Source of the DNA: Actinomycetes bacterium | GTDB lineage: Bacteria > Actinomycetota > Acidimicrobiia > Acidimicrobiales > CADCSY01 | DNA: 11,306 nt | Direction: 5' to 3' | Assembly: GCA_025464025.1 (NCBI GenBank) | Contig: JAODBP010000111.1 | Span: 1 to 11,306, forward strand | Shown: in pieces, positions 1 to 6,892 of the stretch | Numbering within the stretch: position 1 is the first letter of the stretch | Layout of the letters: the number at the start of each line of letters is the position of its first letter | Position numbers and translations under genes: made by a program | Notes under the pieces: generated by a model | Databases searched by the model: none | Told to the model about the DNA's origin: nothing | What the model saw: only the letters and a program-made list of their open reading frames with translations

Positions 1-60
1 GTCCTTGACCGTGGGAGAGCGCCGATTCCCGGGTGCCATCCGCGTGGCGGGCGAGGACCC
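1..60. other. Left edge: short region, possible gene end or gene start
   Basis: This stretch lies downstream of the minus-strand gene and is too short to assign. Two readings are possible. On the plus strand one frame is open from base 2 to a TAG at 71-73, giving 23 charged residues with mostly G/C third positions; this could be the tail of a convergent gene overlapping the neighbour's end by 13 bases. On the minus strand an ATG at 39-37 stays open to the edge and could begin another gene 21 bases past the upstream stop. No terminator-like hairpin with a T run is visible. I cannot choose between the readings. Confidence 0.25.
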
Positions 61-1164
61 TCAGCCCGAGTAGCCGTCGACCATGCCGGTGAGGCCGGTG
101 GGCTCGTGGGGGCCGAAGGCGAGCTGCTCGAGCACCCCGACGCCCTCCTTGTCGCCCATGCGCACCTTGCACAGGGTCTGGATGTGGATCGACGACGGGT
201 CGAGCGGGTCGAACTCGTCGAGCTTGATCGACTCGCCGCCCACCTCGAGCTCGCCGTGGTTCGACCCGTGCGAGAACTGCGGGTGCATGTAGCCGATGCC
301 CCGCATGCGGAACGTGTAGAGCTTCTCGAACGTGATCGTCGGGAGCGACGAGCCGTCCTTGCGGTTGAGCGTCAACGACGCCGAGGCCATCTCCCGCCGG
401 CCCGGCATCCACTCGATCTCGTACTCGCTGCGGGTGAGGTGCTCGGGCTCCGTGGTGTCGGGCAGCAGGGGCACCACCAGCGCCTGCTCCAGCCACCGCT
501 CGCCGTCGGCCCGCTCGAACAGGGCGAGGTGGGTGCAGCAGTCGTCGAACTGCAGCGGCGCCCACAGCCAGAAGACCTGCGTGGCCGACGGGGCGAAGTT
601 CGTCGGCGCCTGCTGGCCGACGCCCCGCACGCCCCACGACCGGTCGCGGGTGGCGTAGGTCGTGGCCGGGTCGACCTCGATGGTCACGCCCGTCGGCAGG
701 GTGATCGTGCCCTCCCACGTGCCCCACTGGGTGAGCCGCGTGTAGTCCATGATCGGCGCGTTGTTGCGCACGATCTGCTGCCGGGGCTCCTCGATGGCCT
801 CGGTCCGGGCCCGGAAGGTGACATCCGCGGTGAGGCCGTGCTCGTTCTCGCTCACGACGTAGCGGATGGCCCGCAGCGGCTCGACGACCTCGATGCGGAG
901 CGGTCCGATGACCGTCGACCGGTCGGTCGGCATGGCGCCCGACGCGAACACCGAGTGCTCGACCCCGTCGTGGACCACGGAGAAGGCGGCGTCGATCACG
1001 CCGCGGTTCGGGTAGTGGCCCATGGCCCCACCGATGAAGAACCCGCCGTCCTTGTCGTAGCCGTTGAACCAGTACCGGTCGTAGTGGTTCGGGTCGGCCG
1101 AGACGGGCTGCGCGATGGGCGCTGGCGTCTGGTGGATCGGGTAGTCGTCGAACGGCGTCAGCAC
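61..1164 (-). CDS. Uncharacterised protein, possibly CrtC/AttH-like (DUF7064/7065 type)
   Basis: I do not recognise this 367-residue protein with certainty. No signal peptide or membrane segment is visible, so it is probably cytoplasmic. It is rich in beta-prone stretches and aromatic residues. It carries a DRSWGVR motif at residues 174-180, preceded by many W, G and T residues, and a second W-rich stretch near 199-202 followed by a CC pair at 209-210. Such an (R/S)D(R/H)SWG(V/P)R motif is known to me from lipocalin-like proteins related to hydroxyneurosporene synthase (CrtC) and AttH, and from actinobacterial DUF7064/7065 proteins often found near lipid or steroid genes. The family assignment is from memory of the motif only. 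The start is GTG at 1164-1162, because an in-frame stop lies at 1176-1174. Only a weak AGGG precedes it. The gene diverges from the DUF948 gene with almost no space between them. Confidence 0.8.
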   Translation of the reverse strand: MLTPFDDYPIHQTPAPIAQPVSADPNHYDRYWFNGYDKDGGFFIGGAMGHYPNRGVIDAAFSVVHDGVEHSVFASGAMPTDRSTVIGPLRIEVVEPLRAIRYVVSENEHGLTADVTFRARTEAIEEPRQQIVRNNAPIMDYTRLTQWGTWEGTITLPTGVTIEVDPATTYATRDRSWGVRGVGQQAPTNFAPSATQVFWLWAPLQFDDCCTHLALFERADGERWLEQALVVPLLPDTTEPEHLTRSEYEIEWMPGRREMASASLTLNRKDGSSLPTITFEKLYTFRMRGIGYMHPQFSHGSNHGELEVGGESIKLDEFDPLDPSSIHIQTLCKVRMGDKEGVGVLEQLAFGPHEPTGLTGMVDGYSG

Positions 1165-1174
1165 GTGCCCTGAC

Positions 1175-1180
1175 TACCAT
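1175..1180 (+). promoter_or_regulatory. Candidate -10 element (TACCAT) for a leaderless transcript
   Basis: TACCAT fits the TANNNT -10 pattern common in actinobacteria and ends exactly 7 bases before the ATG at 1188. Initiation at the A of that ATG would give a leaderless mRNA. This agrees with the absence of any Shine-Dalgarno sequence. No good -35 is visible. The element overlaps the first possible ATG of the DUF948 gene (1179-1181), so if it is the promoter, translation must begin at 1188. Confidence 0.45.
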
Positions 1181-1187
1181 GCCTCCG

Positions 1188-1556
1188 ATGTTCGCCGCCG
1201 AGCTGTCCGCCGCCGACCTGGCCGCCGTCATCGTGGCCATCGCCAGCGTCGTGGCGGTCGTGCTGCTGGTGTTCGTCGTGGTCGCGGTCAACCGCACGCT
1301 GGCCACCCTGCGCCTGAGCATCGAGCAGCTCCGCCGGGAGACCCTGCCGGTGGTCGACGAGCTGCACCGCACCGTCACCACGGCCAACGCCGAGCTCGTG
1401 CGGCTCGACGCCTTCCTCGACTCGGCCACGTCGGTGTCCGCCACCGTCGACTCGGCGAGCCACCTGGCCTACCTCGCCTTCTCCAACCCGCTCATCAAGG
1501 TCATGGCCCTCGCCACCGGCACCGCCAAGGCGGCCAAGGCCCTGAAGCGGGGCTGA
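1188..1556 (+). CDS. DUF948 (YtxG-like) single-pass membrane protein
   Basis: This protein has 122 residues from ATG 1188, or 125 from the ATG at 1179. It has one strongly hydrophobic segment of about 23 residues near the N-terminus (rich in V, A, L and I), followed by a soluble part with coiled-coil character (LRLSIEQLRRETLPVVDELHR and on). The segment then returns to a short hydrophobic patch near the end (LIKVMALATG) and a basic tail. This architecture is that of DUF948/YtxG proteins, whose function is unknown. Actinobacteria commonly carry such a gene just upstream of alaS. I prefer start 1188 because a TACCAT -10 lies 7 bases before it and no ribosome binding site exists for either ATG. 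It is followed 2 bases later by the next gene, so the two are probably co-transcribed. Confidence 0.8.
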   Translation: MFAAELSAADLAAVIVAIASVVAVVLLVFVVVAVNRTLATLRLSIEQLRRETLPVVDELHRTVTTANAELVRLDAFLDSATSVSATVDSASHLAYLAFSNPLIKVMALATGTAKAAKALKRG

Positions 1557-1558
1557 GC

Positions 1559-1810
1559 GTGTTCCGCCGCCTCTTCTGGCTGCTCGTGGGCGCCGGCTTC
1601 GGCTTCGGCGTGTCGTTCTGGCTCATGCGCTTCGTCAAGCAGACGATGGAGCGCTACTCGCCCGAGCGGGTCAGCGACGACCTCGCCGGCGCCATCCGCG
1701 CCTTCGGCCAGGACCTCCGGGCCGCGGCCACCGAGGGCCGCCTCGCCATGGCCGAGCGCGAGGAAGAGCTGCGCGCTGCGGTGGAAACCCGTTCGCGTCC
1801 CCTGGTCTGA
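1559..1810 (+). CDS. Small membrane protein, DUF6167-like
   Basis: This is an 83-residue protein starting at GTG 1559, two bases after the DUF948 stop, which suggests translational coupling. Residues 5-24 form a glycine- and aromatic-rich membrane segment (LFWLLVGAGFGFGVSFWLM). A basic stretch and an amphipathic helical tail rich in E, R and A follow (AMAEREEELRAAVETR). In Streptomyces and relatives a protein of this size and layout, classed as DUF6167, sits between the DUF948 gene and alaS; I assign it on that position and architecture. The function is unknown. The paired membrane proteins may act together, but nothing in the sequence shows this. Confidence 0.75.
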   Translation: MFRRLFWLLVGAGFGFGVSFWLMRFVKQTMERYSPERVSDDLAGAIRAFGQDLRAAATEGRLAMAEREEELRAAVETRSRPLV

Positions 1811-1817
1811 CCCGCCC

Positions 1818-1823
1818 TACGCT
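1818..1823 (+). promoter_or_regulatory. Candidate -10 element (TACGCT) before alaS
   Basis: TACGCT matches TANNNT and ends 10 bases before the alaS ATG at 1834. Initiation 6-8 bases downstream would leave a leader of only a few bases. No Shine-Dalgarno sequence is present in the 23-base gap, which fits a nearly leaderless transcript. No convincing -35 is seen. It may give alaS and the genes after it an extra promoter inside the operon. Confidence 0.35.
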
Positions 1824-1833
1824 GGTCAGCACC

Positions 1834-4443
1834 ATGAACGCCGAGCAGCTCCGACGCGCCTGGACCGACTTCTTCGTCGCCAAGCAGCACACGCCCGTGG
1901 TGGCGTCGAGCCTCATCCCGCACCACCCGTCGGCGCCCATGTTCACGAACTCCGGGATGATGCAGTTCGTCCCGTACTTCCTCGGCGAGGAGGAGCCGCC
2001 GTTCGAGCCCCGCCGGGCCACGAGCGTGCAGAAGTGCGTCCGGGCCGGCGGCAAGCACAACGACCTCGACGCCATCGGCCGCAGCCTGCGTCACCTCAGC
2101 TTCTTCGAGATGCTGGGCAACTTCAGCTTCGGCGACTACTTCAAGCCCGAGGCCATCCCGTGGGCGTGGGAGTTCGTCACCGAGGTGCTCGGGCTCGACG
2201 GCGACCGCGTCTGGGTCACCGTCCACGAGAGCGACGACGAGGCCGAGCAGCTCTGGCGCGATGGCGTCGGCTTCCCCGGCGAGCGCATCCAGCGGCTGGG
2301 CAAGGACAACTTCTGGGAGATGGGCGAGACCGGCCCGTGCGGCCCGTCGTCCGAGCTGTTCTGGGACTTCGGCCCCGACCTCGGCCCCGAGGGTGGCCCG
2401 GCCAACCCGGCTGACGAGCAGCGCTACGTCGAGTTCTGGAACCTCGTGTTCCCGCAGTACTACCGCCAGCAGAGCGGCGAGCTCACCGACCTGGCCAACC
2501 GGGGCATCGACACCGGCGCCGGGCTCGAGCGCATCCTCGGGGTGCTCCAGGGCAGCGCCAGCCTCTACGCCGCCGACACGCTCAGCACCATGGTCGACAA
2601 GGCCGAGGAGCTCACCGGCCGGCGCATCGGCCAGGACCCGCAGTCCGACATCGCCCTCCGCCTGCTGGCCGACCACGGCCGCACGATGACCTTCCTCGTG
2701 GCCGACGGTGTGAACCCGTCGAACGAGGACCGGGGCTACGTCCTGCGCCGCATCATCCGCCGGGCCGTGCGCTTCGCCTACCTCCTGGGCGTCGAGCAGC
2801 TCGTCACGCCCGGCCTGATCGACCGCACCATCGAGGTCATGGGCGACGCGTACCCCGAGCTGCACGCCGAGCGCAGGCGGGTCGAGGGCGTGATCACCCG
2901 TGAGGAGGAGCGCTTCCGCCAGACGCTCAAGACCGGCGTCACCCTGCTCGACGACGCCCTCGACCAGCTCGCCGGCGGCGCCGCATTGCCCGGCGACGTG
3001 GCGTTCAAGCTCCACGACACGTTCGGCTTCCCGCTCGACGTCACCAAGGAGGTGGCGGCCGAGCGCGGCGTCGAGGTCGACGAGGCCGGCTTCGACACCG
3101 CGATGACCGAGCAGCGCGAGCGGGCCCGGGCCGCCCGCAAGACGGGCAACCTCGACGAGGCCGTCACCGCCCGCTACCGCGAGATCCTCGACATCGCCGG
3201 CACCACCGAGTTCACCGGTCGCCAGGAGAACGAGAGCAAGGCCCGCGTCCTCGCGGTCGTTCGTGATCCCGGGGTCGAGGGCGACGAGGGCACCGTCGAG
3301 CTGTTCCTCGACCGCACGCCGTTCTACGCCGAGTCCGGCGGCCAGGTCGGCGACACCGGCCGGATCACCACGCCGACCGGCACGGCCGAGGTGCTCGACA
3401 CCACCTACGCCCTGCCCGGCCTCCATCGGCACGTGGCCCGCATCGTCGAGGGCACGATCACCGATGGTCAGGAGGCGACGGCGTCGATCGACGCCGACCG
3501 CCGCGACGCCATCCGCCGCAACCACACCGCCACCCACCTGCTCCACTGGGCCCTGCGCGAGGTGCTGGGCAAGGACGTGAAGCAGCAGGGCTCGCTCGTC
3601 GGGCCCGACCACCTGCGCTTCGACTTCAGCCACCACCAGGCCGTCACGCCCGAGCAGCTGGCCGAGGTGGAGGACCTGGCCAACGCCGAGGTGCTGCACA
3701 ACGATCCGGTGCGCCACTACGAGACGACGAAGGAGGAGGCGCTCAACACTGGCGCCATCGCCTTCTTCGGTGACAAGTACGGCGACGTGGTGCGGGTGCT
3801 CGAGGCCGGCCGGAGGTCAACCGAGCTGTGCGGTGGCACCCATGTGGCCGCCACGGGCGACATCGGCCCGATCAAGGTCACCTCGGAGAGCTCGATCGGC
3901 GCCAACCTGCGCCGGATCTTCGCCACCACCGGCACCGGCACCCTCGCTCGCTTCCGCGAGGAGGAGCGCCAGCTCACCACGGCGGCGTCGCTGCTCGGCG
4001 TGAAGCCCGACGAGCTGGTGCAGGGCGTCGAGAGCCTGCGCGACGAGGTGAAGGCGCTGCGCGACGAGCTGAAGGCGCTGCGCCGGGAAGCGGCGGCGGG
4101 CGGGGCGGCCGAGCTGGCCGCCGCCGCGGTCGACGGCGTGGTCGTGGCCCGCGCCGATGGCGGCTCCCGCGACGACATCAAGGACCTGGCCGTCGCCCTG
4201 CGCCAGCAGCCCGGCATCCGGGCCGTGGTGCTGATCGGCGAGCCCGACGCCGGCGGCGTGGCCCTGGTCGCGGCCGTGAGCAAGGACAGCGGGCTCGACG
4301 CCCCGGCCCTCATCAAGGAGGCCGCCAACCTCGTCGGCGGCGGAGGCGGCGGCAAGGGCGACCTCGCCACCGCGGGTGGCCGCGACGCCAGCAAGATCGA
4401 CGAGGCCCTGGCCCTGGCCCGCTCCGCTGCCGGGATCGCGTGA
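1834..4443 (+). CDS. alaS: Alanyl-tRNA synthetase
   Basis: This is a full-length AlaRS of 869 residues, a normal size for bacteria, acting in the cytoplasm to attach alanine to tRNA-Ala. The class II catalytic core is at the N-terminus, with a KCVRAGGKHNDLD stretch (about 68-80), FFEMLGNFSFGDYF just after, TGPCGPSSE at 166-174 and motif 3 GAGLER at 228-233. The editing domain shows the zinc-site ligands H564 and H568 (in HTATH) and C666 and H670 (in CGGTH), so clearing of mischarged Ser/Gly-tRNA is probably intact. A coiled-coil linker with a repeated RDE(V/L)KAL heptad at 736-749 leads to the C-terminal DHHA1 domain, ending in the glycine-rich GGGGGGKGDLATAGG. The ATG at 1834 gives the family-typical N-terminus. 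It heads the run alaS-ruvX-mltG-aroE, an order conserved in actinobacteria. No defects are visible. Confidence 0.98.
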   Translation: MNAEQLRRAWTDFFVAKQHTPVVASSLIPHHPSAPMFTNSGMMQFVPYFLGEEEPPFEPRRATSVQKCVRAGGKHNDLDAIGRSLRHLSFFEMLGNFSFGDYFKPEAIPWAWEFVTEVLGLDGDRVWVTVHESDDEAEQLWRDGVGFPGERIQRLGKDNFWEMGETGPCGPSSELFWDFGPDLGPEGGPANPADEQRYVEFWNLVFPQYYRQQSGELTDLANRGIDTGAGLERILGVLQGSASLYAADTLSTMVDKAEELTGRRIGQDPQSDIALRLLADHGRTMTFLVADGVNPSNEDRGYVLRRIIRRAVRFAYLLGVEQLVTPGLIDRTIEVMGDAYPELHAERRRVEGVITREEERFRQTLKTGVTLLDDALDQLAGGAALPGDVAFKLHDTFGFPLDVTKEVAAERGVEVDEAGFDTAMTEQRERARAARKTGNLDEAVTARYREILDIAGTTEFTGRQENESKARVLAVVRDPGVEGDEGTVELFLDRTPFYAESGGQVGDTGRITTPTGTAEVLDTTYALPGLHRHVARIVEGTITDGQEATASIDADRRDAIRRNHTATHLLHWALREVLGKDVKQQGSLVGPDHLRFDFSHHQAVTPEQLAEVEDLANAEVLHNDPVRHYETTKEEALNTGAIAFFGDKYGDVVRVLEAGRRSTELCGGTHVAATGDIGPIKVTSESSIGANLRRIFATTGTGTLARFREEERQLTTAASLLGVKPDELVQGVESLRDEVKALRDELKALRREAAAGGAAELAAAAVDGVVVARADGGSRDDIKDLAVALRQQPGIRAVVLIGEPDAGGVALVAAVSKDSGLDAPALIKEAANLVGGGGGGKGDLATAGGRDASKIDEALALARSAAGIA
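4039..4080 (+). repeat. 21-base tandem repeat encoding coiled-coil heptads in alaS
   Basis: Two adjacent 21-base units (4039-4059 and 4060-4080) differ at one base (GTG versus CTG). They encode RDEVKAL then RDELKAL at AlaRS residues 736-749. The unit length of exactly one heptad lies where AlaRS has its helical linker between the editing and DHHA1 domains, so in-frame duplication of a heptad is the simple reading. Confidence 0.8.
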
Positions 4444-4459
4444 GCGGTCGGCTCACCAG

Positions 4460-4885
4460 TTGAGGGCCGTCGGGATCGACTTCGGGTCGAAGCGCGTCGG
4501 CGTTGCCGTGAGCGACGCCACGGGCACGATCGCCTCTCCCCACTCCGTGATCCAGCGCAGCCGCTCGCACACCGAGGACCACCGGAAGATCGCCGCCGTG
4601 GTCGACGAGTACGAGGCCGTGGTGGTCGTCGTCGGCCACCCGATCTCCCTCGACGGGCGCTCGGGCCCGGCCGCCCGACTGGTGGAGGCCGAGGTCGAGG
4701 AGCTACGAACGACCCTCGAGGTTCCCGTCGAGCTGTACGACGAGCGCTTCACGACCGTGACCGCCGACCGATCGATGTTGGAGCGCAACATGAAGGCCGA
4801 CGCCCGCCGCAAGGTGGTCGACCAGGTGGCTGCTGCCGTGCTGCTGCAGTCGTGGCTCGAGGGGCCGGGGGCTCGTCGTGGGTGA
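4460..4885 (+). CDS. ruvX: RuvX/YqgF-type Holliday junction resolvase or RNase
   Basis: The protein has 141 residues from TTG 4460, the usual size for YqgF/RuvX, an RNase H-fold nuclease implicated in Holliday junction processing and, in E. coli, 16S rRNA 5' maturation. The first strand reads VGIDFGSKRVGVAVSD with acidic D7. A VVVGHPISLDG segment follows (about 57-66), then DERFTT at 94-99 with E95, and VVDQVAAAVLLQ with D121. These are the three expected acidic positions. The frame stays open back to an ATG at 4376 inside alaS, but that extension is a shadow of alaS coding. TTG 4460 is the only usable start next to the conserved N-terminus, 16 bases after the alaS stop. The ribosome binding site is poor, so coupling to alaS is likely. 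The end overlaps mltG by 8 bases. Confidence 0.92.
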   Translation: MRAVGIDFGSKRVGVAVSDATGTIASPHSVIQRSRSHTEDHRKIAAVVDEYEAVVVVVGHPISLDGRSGPAARLVEAEVEELRTTLEVPVELYDERFTTVTADRSMLERNMKADARRKVVDQVAAAVLLQSWLEGPGARRG

Positions 4886-5981
4886 CCTGTTCTTCGACCG
4901 GGAGGTGACGCCGCCCGCCGGCACCCCGGCCCACGCCCCCGCACCCCGCTCGCGCACCGGCCGGTGGCTGACGATCCTCGGGGTGCTCGTCGCCGTGCTG
5001 CTCGTGGTGCTCGGTGGCGGTGCGTTCTGGCTCAAGGGCAAGGTCGACCCGTCGGGCGGGCCCGGTGCCGTCGTGAGCGTCGACGTCCCCAAGGGCACGA
5101 GCACCAACGGCATCGCCACCCTGCTGGCCGACAAGCACGTGATCACCGATGCCCGGGTGTTCAAGCTGTACCTGAAGTTCAAGGGCGGCGGCCCGTTCGA
5201 GGCCGGCCTCTACAAGCTGCGCCAGCGCTCGGCGATGGGCGACGTGGTCACCACGCTCGAGGCCGGCCCGGCCCTCCCGGCGGCCCAGAACCTGACCATC
5301 CCCGAGGGACTGGTCCTCGAGCAGGTGGCCCAGCGGATCGGCAAGGTGCCCCACCTCGACCCGGCGAAGTTCCTCGCCGCCACCACCAGCGGCGACGTGC
5401 GGTCGAAGTACCAGCCGGCCGGCCAGCTCTCGCTCGAGGGCCTGCTGTTCCCCGACACCTACCGGATCGAGGACACCGAGGACGAGGTCGCCGTCCTCGC
5501 TCGCATGGTCGGGACGTTCGACGACGTGGCCCAGTCGCTCGGCTACGACCAGGCCGAGCAGAAGGTCGGCTACAGCGCCTACCAGGCGATCATCGTCGCC
5601 TCGCTGGTGGAGTCGGAGGCCAAGGACGATGCCGACCGGGGCAAGATCGCCCGGGTCATCTACAACCGGCTCGAGCAGAAGATCCCGCTCGGGATCGACG
5701 CAACCTTCTACTTCGCCCTGCCGCTCGACCGTCGGGGCACCGGGCTGCGCCAGTCCGACCTCGACCGGCCCGGGCCGTACAACACCCGCCAGAACACCGG
5801 CCTGGTGCCGACGCCGATCGCGCTGCCGGGCAAGGCATCGCTCGAGGCCGCCCTCAACCCGGAGCCGGGCGACTGGCTCTACTACGTCCTCAAGGACTCG
5901 CGCACCCACGCCTTCTCGTCGAGCTACGACCAGTTCCTGAAGGACAAGCGGACGGCGCAGCAGAAGGGCCTCATCCCGTGA
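4878..5981 (+). CDS. mltG: Endolytic murein transglycosylase MltG (YceG family)
   Basis: This 367-residue membrane-anchored enzyme cleaves nascent glycan strands in the periplasm-equivalent space and is thought to set their length. A Pro/Ala-rich cytoplasmic N-terminus (1-29) is followed by one membrane segment (about 31-51). A LysM-like/YceG extracellular region then begins near 65. The catalytic Glu is E245 in ASLVESEA, matching E218 of E. coli MltG (SIVEKE). It is followed by the family features VIYNRL, LGIDATFYFAL, the DLDRPGPYNT motif and TPIALPG. GTG 4878 overlaps the ruvX end by 8 bases, with a GGGGG stretch about 6 bases upstream as a possible binding site. Its stop TGA shares GTGA with the aroE start. 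Older annotations call this family aminodeoxychorismate lyase, which is a misnomer. The protein appears complete. Confidence 0.95.
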   Translation: MGDLFFDREVTPPAGTPAHAPAPRSRTGRWLTILGVLVAVLLVVLGGGAFWLKGKVDPSGGPGAVVSVDVPKGTSTNGIATLLADKHVITDARVFKLYLKFKGGGPFEAGLYKLRQRSAMGDVVTTLEAGPALPAAQNLTIPEGLVLEQVAQRIGKVPHLDPAKFLAATTSGDVRSKYQPAGQLSLEGLLFPDTYRIEDTEDEVAVLARMVGTFDDVAQSLGYDQAEQKVGYSAYQAIIVASLVESEAKDDADRGKIARVIYNRLEQKIPLGIDATFYFALPLDRRGTGLRQSDLDRPGPYNTRQNTGLVPTPIALPGKASLEAALNPEPGDWLYYVLKDSRTHAFSSSYDQFLKDKRTAQQKGLIP

Positions 5982-6829
5982 GCTGGCAGCCGGGCGGTTC
6001 GACCCGGCTGGCCGCGGTGATCGGTGACCCGGTGCGGCACTCGCTGTCGCCCACCATCCACAACGCCGGGTTCCGGGCCGTGGACCTCGACTGGGCCTAC
6101 CTCGCCTTCGAGGTGCCGGTCGGTGGGGGCGCGGCGGCCATCGCCGCCATGCGGGCCCTCGGCATCGACGGGCTGAGCGTGACGATGCCGCAGAAGGCCG
6201 AGGTGGCTGCCGCCGTCGACCGCCTGTCGCCGGCGGCCGACGCGCTCGGCGCCGTGAACACGGTCGTGCGCGAGGGCTCGGTGCTGGTCGGGGACAACAC
6301 CGACGGCGAGGGGTTCGTGAACGCCCTGCGCGTCGACGAGGGCATCGAGGTCGACGGCCTCCGCTGCCTCGTGGTGGGCGCGGGTGGTGCGGCCCGGGCC
6401 GTGGTCCGGGCCCTGGCCCAGGCCGGGGCGTCCGAGGTGGTCGTGGCGGCCCGCCGCCCCGAGGCCGCGGCCCAGGCCGTGCTGCTCGCCCCCGGCACCG
6501 CTCGGGTCGGCACCGCCGAGGAGGCCGATGCGGTCGACCTGGTGGTCAACGCCACGCCGGTCGGCATGGGTGACGTCGTCGAGCTGGAGCCGGCGCTGCC
6601 TGTCGATCCAGGCCGGCTGGGGAGCGGCCAGGTCGTGGTCGACCTGATCTACCACCCCTTGGTCACCCCGCTGGTGGCCGCGGCGCGGGCCCAGGGCGCC
6701 GTCGCCGTCAACGGCCTCGGCATGCTCCTCCACCAGGCCGCCATCGCCTTCCAGCTCTGGACCGGCGAGACCGCACCGCTCGAGGCCATGTCGGCCGCTG
6801 TCCTCGCCGAGCTCGCCCGTAGGGCCTGA
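5978..6829 (+). CDS. aroE: Shikimate dehydrogenase
   Basis: The protein has 283 residues, normal for AroE, which reduces 3-dehydroshikimate to shikimate with NADPH in the aromatic amino acid pathway. Shikimate-binding residues S22 and S24 are in HSLSPTIHN. The catalytic Lys is K73 in SVTMPQK, where the usual Asn of NVTxPxK is Ser. The catalytic Asp is D109 in DNTDGEGF. The dinucleotide-binding loop GAGGAAR spans 134-140. VNATPVGM and a terminal NGLGMLLHQAAIAFQLWTG complete the family pattern. GTG 5978 overlaps the mltG stop as GTGA, with AAGGG nine bases upstream (5964-5968). The frame is open far upstream through mltG, but that part is not real. In related genomes aroC, aroK and aroB lie further downstream; here pilus genes follow directly. 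Confidence 0.95.
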   Translation: MSWQPGGSTRLAAVIGDPVRHSLSPTIHNAGFRAVDLDWAYLAFEVPVGGGAAAIAAMRALGIDGLSVTMPQKAEVAAAVDRLSPAADALGAVNTVVREGSVLVGDNTDGEGFVNALRVDEGIEVDGLRCLVVGAGGAARAVVRALAQAGASEVVVAARRPEAAAQAVLLAPGTARVGTAEEADAVDLVVNATPVGMGDVVELEPALPVDPGRLGSGQVVVDLIYHPLVTPLVAAARAQGAVAVNGLGMLLHQAAIAFQLWTGETAPLEAMSAAVLAELARRA

Positions 6830-6892
6830 CCCACCCGATCGACAGCACAAACCACTGAAGTCGGACAAACGACATGCCGATGCGTACAAGGC
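6830..6892 (+). other. aroE-pilB intergenic gap (63 bases)
   Basis: This is the first real break in the operon and is locally more A-rich than its surroundings. It contains the sigma-28-like element listed separately. It also contains TCGACA at 6839-6844, a 5/6 match to a vegetative -35, but without a matching -10 at 17-18 bases. No terminator with a T run is visible: the only inverted repeat nearby, GCCC-GTA-GGGC at the aroE end, is short. Read-through from aroE into pilB is therefore possible. Confidence 0.6.
6856..6883 (+). promoter_or_regulatory. FliA/WhiG (sigma-28)-like promoter of pilB
   Basis: The sequence shows TGAAG (6856-6860), 15 bases, then GCCGATGC (6876-6883). The textbook sigma-28 class promoter is TAAAGTTT-N11-GCCGATAA. 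Here GCCGAT is exact and the -35 half has T, A, A, G and T in place, with one extra base of spacing. The -10 half ends 9 bases before the ATG at 6893, so the mRNA would have little or no leader, in line with the lack of a good ribosome binding site. The identical layout recurs before pilT (8578-8605). Confidence 0.6.

Noticed and set aside
292..299. Further GCCGATGC octamers at 292-299 and 6524-6531
   Set aside because: Both lie within coding DNA (61-1164 antisense, and aroE) and lack a TRAAG 15 bases upstream, so they are not called as promoters.
106..1173. 355-codon plus-strand frame opposite the 61-1164 gene
   Set aside because: Arg/Val/Leu/His-rich low-complexity translation with no recognisable motif, while the minus strand gives a balanced protein with a conserved-looking core.
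1654..3717. 687-codon open frame on the minus strand opposite alaS
   Set aside because: It mirrors strong alaS coding. Long antisense frames are expected at this GC content, and the translation is a low-complexity mix of A, G, L, V, R and E with no motif.
6815..6825. Inverted repeat GCCC-GTA-GGGC at the aroE end as a terminator
   Set aside because: Only a 4-base stem, within coding sequence, and no T run after it.
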